Notes under the pieces: model-generated
The model's input: only the letters and a program-made list of their open reading frames with translations
Told to the model about the DNA's origin: nothing
Database searches by the model: none
Translations under genes and position numbers: made by a program
Assembly (NCBI GenBank): GCA_023653785.1
Contig: JAMKCH010010148.1
Span: forward strand, 1 to 64,000
Length of the DNA: 64,000 nucleotides
Direction: 5' to 3'
Source of the DNA: Ophioderma brevispina
Taxonomy: Eukaryota; Echinodermata; Ophiuroidea; Amphilepidida; Ophiodermatidae
Part shown: piece after piece, positions 56,470 to 64,000 of the stretch
Numbering within the stretch: position 1 is the stretch's first letter
How the letters are laid out: each line of letters begins with the position of its first letter

Positions 56470-57484
56470 CATGAGCTAGTTTCATGTTAATTAGCATGCA
56501 TGAGGTGATTTCATGTTCATTCTCGAGATGGTTTCATGCTAGCACAAAAAGGGGTCATCCAGCATGAGCTATTATCTTAGCATGAGCTCATTTTCATGCC
56601 AGAATATTTTGATTCTTGCTAGCATGATCTGGTTCAACGTAGATGATCTGCTTTCATGCTAGCAGGTCTGCTTCATTCTCCTGATTCAGCTTTCATACTA
56701 TCATTAATCTGATTTCAAGTTACATAATCTCTTTCAACCAGCATGATCTGGGTCTCAGCTAGCATGTCTGCTTTCAAGCTTACCATGATATGCTTTCAAG
56801 CTACCATGATCCTGCCTTTCAAGCTAACCATGATCTGCTTCAAGCTACCATGATCTGCTTTCAATCCTACATGATCTGCTTTCAGCTACCATGATCTGCT
56901 TTCACTACATGCTTGCTTTCCAAGCTAGCATGATATGCTTTCAAGCTACCATGATCTGCTTCAAGCTAACCATGAATCTGCTTTCAAGCTACCATAGATC
57001 TTGCTTTCAAGCTACCATGATCTGCTTTCAAGCTACCATTATCTGCTTTCCAAGCTACCATGATCTGCTTTCAAGCTACCATGATCAATGCTTTCAAGCT
57101 ACCATGATCTTCTTTCAAGCACCATGAATTGCTTTCAAGCTACCATGGTCTTGCTTTCAAGCTAAACATATCAGCTTTCAAGCTACCATGATCGCTTTAC
57201 AAGCTACATGATCTGCTTTCAAGCTACCAGATCTGCTTTCAAGCTACCATGATTCTTTCTTTCAAGCTACCCTGATCTGCCTTCAAGCTACCCTGATCTT
57301 CTGTCAAGCTACCATATCTGCTTTCAAGCTACCATGATCTGCTTTCAAGCTACCATGATCTGCTTCAGCTACCAGGTCTGCTTTCAAGCCTACCAGTATC
57401 TGCTTTTCAAGCGTACCATGATATGCTTTCAAGCTACCATGATCTGCTTTCAAGCTAACATAAGCTACGTTCAACCTAGCACGA
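56470..57484. repeat. 21-bp minisatellite, main block
   Basis: Consensus AAGCTACCATGATCTGCTTTC, about 45 imperfect copies. Because 21 is a multiple of three, frames stay open and read M-I-C-F-Q-A-T repeats on plus and L-K-A-D-H-G-S repeats on minus. These are by-products of the repeat, not supported genes. Left copies are more diverged (CATGCTAGCATGAGC variants) than central ones. Confidence 0.9.
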
Positions 57485-57643
57485 TCTATACTCTGGCTCA
57501 TATTTCTTGTACAGTTAAGAACGTACGCCCCGCTTGTCCCTTCCGCCCAAAACGGCGCACCATCGTGTTGCCCTAGCCAGTACAGACGCAAGATCAATGC
57601 GAGCGTTTGTTATGGTCCAAAAATGATTTGGCCCAGAGTATAG
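57485..57643. mobile_element. 159-bp insert with 12-bp inverted ends inside the minisatellite
   Basis: CTATACTCTGGC at the left and GCCCAGAGTATAG at the right are inverted. The interior is unrelated to the 21-bp unit and is GC-richer (CCGCTTGTCCCTTCCGCCCA). Repeat units resume after it. Confidence 0.7.
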
Positions 57644-57870
57644 TCTCAAGCAAGCAGGATATCTTTTCAACCAGCATGATCTTCTTGCAAGCCAGCATAT
57701 CTGCTTTTAACTAGCACGAAAGGCATATGCTTTCATGCTATCTTGATCTGATATCCTACTAGCCTGAAGGCCTGATCGTCTTTCATGCGATATGATTTTT
57801 GCTTCCATGGCTATCTTGATCTGCTTTCTAGCTAACATGATCTGCTTTCAAGCTAGCATGAATTAGCTTA
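57644..57870. repeat. 21-bp minisatellite, right block
   Basis: Continuation of the 21-bp array beyond the insert, more diverged (AACCAGCATGATCTTCTTGC, GCTAACATGATCTGCTTTC). Confidence 0.85.
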
Positions 57871-57879
57871 ATTCCTGCC

Positions 57880-58850
57880 GGCACATGATGGTTTTATTCC
57901 TGCCACAATTGCCAAGGGCGGGTTTGTGCCAGCAGGAGTTGGTTTTTTTATGGGCCCGATAGATTTGGCATGTGTTGGTGGTACGCGAGCACCATGCCTC
58001 TTTAGATTTTGCTGTTAATGTATTTTCTCAATTTCTTCTGTGCAGGGTGCGGCCAAGATAGCGTCGTTTTTCCGTTCCCATAGGTTTAGCACGTGATCAC
58101 GAAAACTTGACAATATTCTAAGTCTAAAATAGTTTAATATCAATATTTTTCCACTCAAAAAAATCCGTTGGATTTTAAGAATCAACTCCAGTGTAAGTAT
58201 TTTTTGTAAATAATAACGTTACAAACGGGATCCATTTTGAACGAGGCTTGCTTGACTTCATGTTCAATCGCAGGGTCACCGTTAATTATAGCTGCGGACC
58301 AGTACGGTACCTATGCCGGGGCCTATGCACCACCGTGGAATGATTCTGTTGACTTGCATTAGCATCCTCTCATGTCCAGTGTCCGTCTTTAAAAAAAAGA
58401 TTTGATGATAGTTTGCAGCACAATTATGCCAACCTCCGACTAAGCAAGGCAATTTCGGCTGCCTCTCGTACGGGATCCACTTGCCACTCACTGACTATTT
58501 ATAAACGCGCACAGTGGACTTCAACTTTCGTTCACGTTCAGGCTCTTCCAATGACGCGTTCGTGCAGTTTTGGCGCTATGAATGAAGCTTGGCCGCCACC
58601 CCCGCCTGGTTCTGTGTAGACATTTGTAACACCTTTCCAATAGTGCCCATATATATGAAATGGGTGTGGAATTTAAAAGTTAAAGGCACAGAGGACATTT
58701 AATTTGCACACAAGTAAGTGTGGCATCCCAATTTGAAGCATTATTTGAAGTTCAGAATTGTTAACATATCTTTTCACTGAAACTTTGATGCAAATATGTA
58801 GGGAATCCTGTGCAATACAGCAGTTGGAACCCACATTTCAACGACACGTT
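57880..58850. other. No gene recognised
   Basis: Mixed sequence. A minus-strand frame (58282-58491) and a plus-strand frame (58413-58619) overlap, and neither shows a domain. Confidence 0.4.
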
Positions 58851-58853
58851 TCA

Positions 58854-58893
58854 TAATCAATCAATCAACCATCAATCAATCACCAACCATCAA
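58854..58893. repeat. CAAT/AATC microsatellite
   Basis: Imperfect (AATC)n run. Confidence 0.8.
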
Positions 58894-59008
58894 ATTTATT
58901 CATCACAGAAGCATATAACCGTACTAGCATACAAAAAGTCTAAATAAACGATAAAAATAGTCTAATTATTATTAGCCTAGCCTAAAAGGATATAATACAC
59001 TAAGTTTA

Positions 59009-59150
59009 CAGTGGCTTAGCTAGGATTTTCATATTGGGTGGGCATTGTCGCTCTCAACTGACAGAACATGGGTAGGGTCCGGGGGCCCCCCTTAAGTGCC
59101 CTGTTGGGATCCAGGGTCGAAGCCCCGGTCGGGTCCGAGTTGACCTTTTT
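59009..59150. mobile_element. CAGTGGCG-type hAT-like element, truncated, inverted
   Basis: CAGTGGCTTAGCTAGGATTT, CATATTGGGTGGG, GGGTAGGGTCCGGGGGCCCC and AGCCCCGGTCGGG match the complement of 45247-45110. Only one end is present. Confidence 0.75.
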
Positions 59151-59435
59151 TTTCAAATTGCTTGTGTGTGAACACCTTCACTCCAATTGCCATCAAATTC
59201 CAGCCATAGGTCAACTATACACAACTGATTACTTTATCACTTGTAAGGGTTAAAGGTCACATACTTAGGTCAAAGTCCATTAGAGGTCAACTTGTGCAGA
59301 GAGGAAGAAAAGGTAGATCTTGAATCAGGAGACAATTGAGGTTTCCAGAACTGCTTGTTTAATAATTTCTTTTGTTGTATTTTTTTATCCTCTAAGTTTT
59401 CTCATAGCATTCATGTCCACGAGATCGCATGTAAA

Positions 59436-59492
59436 AGGTGTGGTGTGTGTGTGTGCATTTGTGCATACACATATGCATGTGTTTGTGTGTTT
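59436..59492. repeat. GT microsatellite
   Basis: (GT)n at 59438-59453 and GTTTGTGTGTTTGTTTG nearby. Confidence 0.8.
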
Positions 59493-59559
59493 GTTTGTTC
59501 TTTTGGTTTTTTTTATAGAAATTTTTGAAAGAGTGAGGCAGCATAACACTTGAGATGGT

Positions 59560-60550
59560 TTCCTCATGAGCATGTTATTGTTTCAGGTAGGCTTCATATC
59601 GTGCTTTCAGTTATTCTGTTCAATGGGGGGTTCAACACAAAGGGTGGCTGCCTTTCCACCGAGATCAGATGCCAAGATAAACCTTTCCAGGAATTAGCAA
59701 GCATTTTGTTCTGACTTCTGTTTAATTAATGTAATTACTAGAGGAATGTGACAGTAATCAATTACTTTAATGCAGTGTTTTTTTACTTGGTAGGTTAAAG
59801 ACACTATCATGATGTGAAAAAAATTTTGAAATTTGCATGAATACTTCAAGTGAGGGATAAGTCTGTAGAATTCTCATAAGTCCCTTTTCCAGCTATAGAA
59901 TTGAAAGAAAAGGAAGAAAAACGTCAGTGTTCTCAAGATACGATTCTCCCATTCAATTACGTGTTGTAGTAAAGTTCCGTTCGGACATAAATTACAAAAT
60001 CTCCGTTCTGTCCTTATTAGGTTGCTTCGGTCCTTATTATTTGCAGGGTATTTAGAGGATACCTGTACTTGTTTTACGTACATGCTAAATCTGATTTTTG
60101 ATGATTTTTTTTCTATTGCTGATTTAGCAAATCACTGATAGTGTCTTTAATACTAGGCAAATGGTCTTCTCATCACCTACCGTGTTGGATCAAATTGTTG
60201 CATATTTATGTACATATTTTGGTCCATATGGTTGGGTAGTATTTTTTACACTGCATGCTAATGATTCTAAGCACATTTTGATATTCAAATGGGTAATGTT
60301 GGGCATTGTCAACTGACCTGCTTGCAAAAAATGCATGCTCTATAGGGTGACCCAAACACTTTACCCAAAATGAAAGTGATTTTTTTTTTCCACTTTTTTT
60401 TTATTTGATCTCTGTGCATTTGTATTTTATCATACAGAATGGGTAATTTAATTAACATCTACCTGAAAAAATGTTTCATTTGTTGAGTTGTTTTTTCAGA
60501 TACGGGCCCACTGAACAATAAAGTCAGCAAAACAGACTTGTCCATGATGT
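59560..60550. other. No gene recognised
   Basis: AT-rich; no domain-bearing frame, array or inverted-end element noticed. Confidence 0.45.
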
Positions 60551-60554
60551 GGAT

Positions 60555-60981
60555 TGCGAGGTGTTGTGGTATGGGGGGGGTGTTGCAAGGTGTGTTGGGG
60601 ATGGGGTGATTTGTTGTGGGATGTAGGGGAGGGAGGGTGATGGGTGTTGCGAGGTGTATGGGGAGGGGGTTTGGTGTTGGGGATGGTGGGTGTTTGGGGG
60701 CAGAGGGGGGGTGTTGCTGGATGTAGGGAGTGGGATATGGTGTTGCAAAGGTATGGGGGGAGGGGGTGGTGGGTGTTTGCGGGTTGTGGGGGGGGAGAAT
60801 TTTAAAAAAAAAAAAAAAATGGGGAGGGGGGTGGGGTGTTGGGGGTGGGGTGTTTCAGGGTGTTGGGGAGGGGTGTGGGTGTTTGTGGGGTGTTGGGGAG
60901 GGGGTGGGTGTTGGGAAGGGGTGGGGTGTTTGGTGAGTGGGTGGGTGTTGCGGGTGTTGCTGGGTGTTTGGGGGGAGGGGA
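60555..60981 (+). repeat. G-rich minisatellite array 5
   Basis: GGGGTGTTG and GTTGGGGAGGGGGTGGGTGT phrases as in the other arrays, with an A15 run at 60806-60820. The left flank differs from arrays 1-4; the right flank matches that of array 2. Confidence 0.82.
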
Positions 60982-61150
60982 GCATCTGCAATCCTCCATC
61001 AGTATCTGCTTGCAAACTAAAATTGCACACAACTTTTTTTTTTGGGAAAACCTGAACTCACACAATTGCAATCTGGTCTGCTGCTTCTTGTCTTACACTA
61101 TGCCGCGAAAGCAGTGGAGACTTGTGGTTCGAGAACCGCCTGTTTTTATA
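60982..61150 (+). repeat. Downstream flank of the G-array family
   Basis: Shares TCTGCAATCCTCCA, CTGGTCTGCTGCTTCTTGTC, GCGAAAGCAG and GTGGTTCGAGAACC with 39119-39260. GGTTCGAGAAC resembles a tRNA B box, but no A box or tRNA fold is convincing. Confidence 0.65.
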
Positions 61151-61389
61151 TGAGGTAACTGGGGGGCGAGGCGTGGATCAGAAATGCCCTTTATTTTTTA
61201 TTGTAATAAATTATTAATTCAAAACCCATGTAATTTTATGATTTGCTATATATATATCTTCACTATATCCTACGCTATTGCGAAATTCTCTTTGTTCAAG
61301 ACACTATCAGTGAATTTCTAAAATGAGAAAATCGAAAAAATCAGACCCCCTGGTCTGTACTTTTTTTCCGAAATTCCGAAGAGTGGGCT

Positions 61390-62270
61390 CAACAAACAAG
61401 ACCACGCCTACGAATAGTGGGGCCGTAATATAACATCATAGAAACCTATTATTTACAGTGACTATCTTTGGAATTAAGAGTGCTCAATTCTATTACAGAG
61501 AGCGTAAAATAAAATTACAAGTATAGACCTCTGGAAAGGATTACGCTCTCCTGTATGGATTGAGCACTCTTAATTCCAAGATATCACCTTTAAATAATAT
61601 GTTTACTATGAGTTCTATTACGCCCCCACTATTCGTAGTGGTTTGAGCACTCTCGACTATTTTGAAAAGTACGACCAGTGCTGGAAATCCTCAGTCGTGA
61701 CACCATGGGCATGTATATACATACATGTCTTCTGTTAAGACACGACTATGATTCATCTCCGTCTGAAGGATCGGATACCCGGTGGATCGTAAGTGAGGGT
61801 ATGGAAATGCCGTGAAACTCAGAGTAAAGTTTGCCCTTTCCAGAGGTCTATACTTTTGTAATTTATTTTTACGCTCTCCTGTAATGGGATGAGCACTCTT
61901 AATTCCAAAATGTTCAACCTGTAAATAATACTGTTTACTATGAGGTTATATTACGCCCCCACTATTCGTAGTGGGTGAGCACTCTCGACTATTTGGACAA
62001 GTACAGACGCATTCTGGAAATGCTCAGTCGTGACACCATGGCATGTATATACATACATGTCTTCGGTTAACACGACTGTGAGTCATCAACCGTCTGAAGA
62101 TCGGATACCCCGTGATCGTGAGTGAGGGTATGCTGTGAAACTCAGAGTAACGATTGACTTTCCAGAGGTCTATACTTTGTAATTTTTTTACGCTCTCCTG
62201 TACTGGGATTGAGCACTCTTAAGTCCAGATAGTCACCTGTAAATAATAACTGTTTACTATGATGTTTATA
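61390..62270. repeat. 320-bp tandem repeat preceded by an inverted partial copy
   Basis: Direct units start ACGCTCTCCTG at 61546, 61871 and 62190 (periods 325 and 319; the third is partial). 61390-61538 carries the same sequence inverted (GGTCTATACTT, ATTGAGCACTCTTAATTCCA). Each full unit has CCCCACTATTCGTAGTGG, CTCAGTCGTGACACCATGG, GTATATACATACATGTCTTC and CGGATACCC. The array ends in an AT run (62263-62285). Confidence 0.85.
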
Positions 62271-62285
62271 TATTATATATATATA

Positions 62286-63180
62286 GAATGCCAAACAGTG
62301 AGATTTTGAAAGGCTCATAGAGATAGTAGATTTGATGGTACATAATTGCCAATTGGTAGATGGTTTAATATAAGTAGCGTGTCCCCAACATTTGAACCTT
62401 TGGTCAAGCCTGCAACTTGGGCTGATAGGTTTACTCCACAGTTTCCTCCTGCTCCTGAAAGCTGGTCTTTTTTCTTAACGTGTAATATAGGATGTAAGGA
62501 GCATATAATGATTGTCAGTGTGATTTGAACTAAACTCCCTGACTCTTTATGACACAATTGTGTCAGTAAATACTAATACTCCTCCATACACATGTAATTG
62601 GTGACATGTTTGCATATTTGATGAGCTAATTTGCATAATTATATTATGTTTAGTCTCACTGCCACTTCATTTTGGCTCACGACAACTGTTCCAAGGCGAT
62701 CCAAAAGAAGGCTAGACATGACTACGAGAACCACCTTGTTACAAAATACACTCATTTCCATTGTAATGATTTTTTGGATTCTGTTCTATGATTGAGATTG
62801 TTTTATCAATGTCTGATGGCTGATGCATTTCTGGTTTCCTCTTGCAAACGATGCGGATGTGTGTAAAGAGTAAATCTAGATGCAGCATGCGACATAGTCC
62901 TTACCAGGGTTTAGCAACCTGTACACTGCTGGTTACTTTCGTGTGAACCTAAGATGGCTCTATACTTCATCCAGCCTGAACTGAGGAGGGACATCATAGC
63001 TTTCACACATACTTAAATGCGTGTGAAATTCTTTCACACATTCTAAATCGTGTGAAAATTCGTTCCACCCATTCGGTAATCGCATGCGTACAAAGTCAGT
63101 TATTTGCGAACCCATGCACAATAGCTGCACGAAAACTATGACATCACTCCTTAGTTTCAGCCGACGATGTAAGAAGGGGA
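62286..63180. other. No gene recognised
   Basis: Small frames at 62315-62557 show no domain. TTTCACACATNCTNAAAT-like phrases repeat twice near 63000-63060. Confidence 0.4.
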
Positions 63181-63184
63181 ATCA

Positions 63185-63265
63185 CCCGTATGTGGCTTGT
63201 GGTTAAGAATTCGCCTTGTGTCGAAGGTCCGGGGTTTCAATTCCCTGCGCCAGTCGTGGATGTCC
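63185..63265 (+). repeat. tRNA-derived SINE-like head
   Basis: TGGCTTGTGGTTAAGA (63192-63207) resembles a pol III A box, and GGTTTCAATTCCC (63233-63246) resembles a B box (GGTTCRANYCC with one insertion). The spacing is that of a tRNA-derived SINE. It is degenerate, and no acceptor stem was found, so a functional tRNA is unlikely. Confidence 0.45.
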
Positions 63266-63612
63266 GATTTTTTGCCAGGGTATTCACGCTTAGGCATGTT
63301 GTGTATGTCTATGTTTAAATCATTGTTCCCAATGTCTAGTATGCGATGCATGTTTCTTTCTCCGCTTTGAAATATAATCTGTGAAGAAATGCGGTAAGCC
63401 ATCAGTATGATCTTTGTGTACTAGCTATATATCCCCCTCATCCAGTGTACGATCCTAGTCTCATCCCTACTTTGGAATCACTAACTTTAAAAAGTAAATG
63501 TCTTTGAGGAAAAGCAATTATCAAACCCAATTCCAGTATAGATTTTGTGCCTATTGTACGATGGGTTTCCTTTCCTGGTTGTATACTTATCAAAGTTATT
63601 CATTCAATTTAA

Positions 63613-63937
63613 AGGTGCAACGAGAGATTCACATATCAGGTGTCCCTAAAAAAAATCGAAAGTTCCTAATTTTGGCCCTGATGTAAAGCTCTCCATCAAA
63701 ATATCCCCATCGACAGGATTAGCTGAAGAAATGTTTTTTCAAAATTGTGAAATTTCTAATTTTTGTATAGGAGGCAAATACGAAATTCAGCCTATGTTTA
63801 CATGAATTATAAGCTCAAAATCACTTTTTTTCTCTCTTTTAAGAAATTTCTGTCGCATAATACAATCTATTGAGTGTCTAATCTATTTGAAATTCTATAT
63901 ACACACTCATTTGGGTGCCTCAAATCTCTTGTGCACC
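63613..63937 (+). mobile_element. 325-bp piggyBac-like MITE with TTAA target duplications
   Basis: TTAA at 63609-63612 and 63938-63941. The left end AGGTGCAACGAGAGATT and the complement of the right end AGGTGCACAAGAGATTT are inverted. An older copy in the opposite orientation is at 41693-42050. The AGGTGC start is shared with the 333-bp MITE at 23438, suggesting related transposase recognition. Confidence 0.82.
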
Positions 63938-64000
63938 TTAAGAACACAGGAGCTGATTTAAAGTAATTAACAAATTGCTATTACTTGCAGGCTATTGGGC

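Noticed and set aside
56891..57127. Repeat peptide frame (MICFQAT repeats)
   Set aside because: Direct consequence of a 21-bp tandem unit; no start or splice context, and indels break it.
61060..61150. tRNA-like sequence around GGTTCGAGAACC
   Set aside because: A B-box-like string without an A box or cloverleaf; part of the G-array flank repeat.
63185..63265. Functional tRNA gene
   Set aside because: The B box is imperfect and no acceptor stem pairs; kept only as a SINE-like head.

Overview
This window looks like intergenic or intronic DNA from an animal nuclear genome, most likely a marine invertebrate. The evidence is the lack of operon-like coding density, several unrelated non-LTR retrotransposon families, and many short DNA transposons with inverted ends (TTAA-flanked and 8-bp-duplication types). 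Microsatellites, minisatellites and a tRNA-derived SINE-like head point the same way. I cannot name the species; an echinoderm, hemichordate or cephalochordate would fit, but that is a guess. No complete host protein gene is visible. Two short stretches could be host exons: a THAP-like exon near 55.7 kb and a spliced-looking exon near 39.8 kb.

Layout. 0-13.5 kb: broken reverse transcriptases (1-0.64 kb; a long minus-strand element 4.4-7.5 kb; fragments at 9.9, 10.4-11.5 and 11.6-12.0 kb), an 861-bp inverted-end element and an inverted repeat pair linking 1.1 and 13.4 kb. 13.5-15.9 kb: poly-G/poly-C repeats. 16.06-22.34 kb: a 3.1-kb tandem duplication whose copies differ mainly by small indels and carry palindromic arrays. 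22.6-34 kb: a transposon nest. An L1-like reverse transcriptase lies at 24.0-25.4 kb. A second reverse transcriptase (29.5-32.6 kb) is split by a 0.5-kb inverted-end element and by a hAT-type element with a perfect 8-bp target duplication. That hAT-type element is itself split by a 422-bp hAT-type MITE with its own perfect 8-bp duplication. A 105-bp tandem array rich in TGACC follows.

35-48 kb: a repeat family with a G-rich (potential G-quadruplex) minisatellite core. One copy is bounded by inverted ends TGTCCCCGCCGAA, and the family is again caught in tandem duplications (36.3-39.1 and 42.56-48.08 kb). 48.3-51.0 kb: a plus-strand non-LTR retrotransposon of the same type as the minus-strand one at 4.4-7.5 kb, inserted into a dispersed repeat whose uninterrupted copy sits at 54.6-54.9 kb. 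51-64 kb: retroelement 3' end, MITEs, a 21-bp minisatellite (56.5-57.9 kb) interrupted by a 159-bp insert, another G-rich array (60.6 kb), an inverted-plus-direct 320-bp array (61.4-62.3 kb) and a TTAA-flanked MITE at the right edge.

All retroelement reading frames are broken. Part of this is true decay, but the indel pattern in the duplicated blocks also suggests unpolished long-read consensus. Coordinates of repeat edges are by eye and usually good to a few tens of bases; where target-site duplications are quoted they were read directly.
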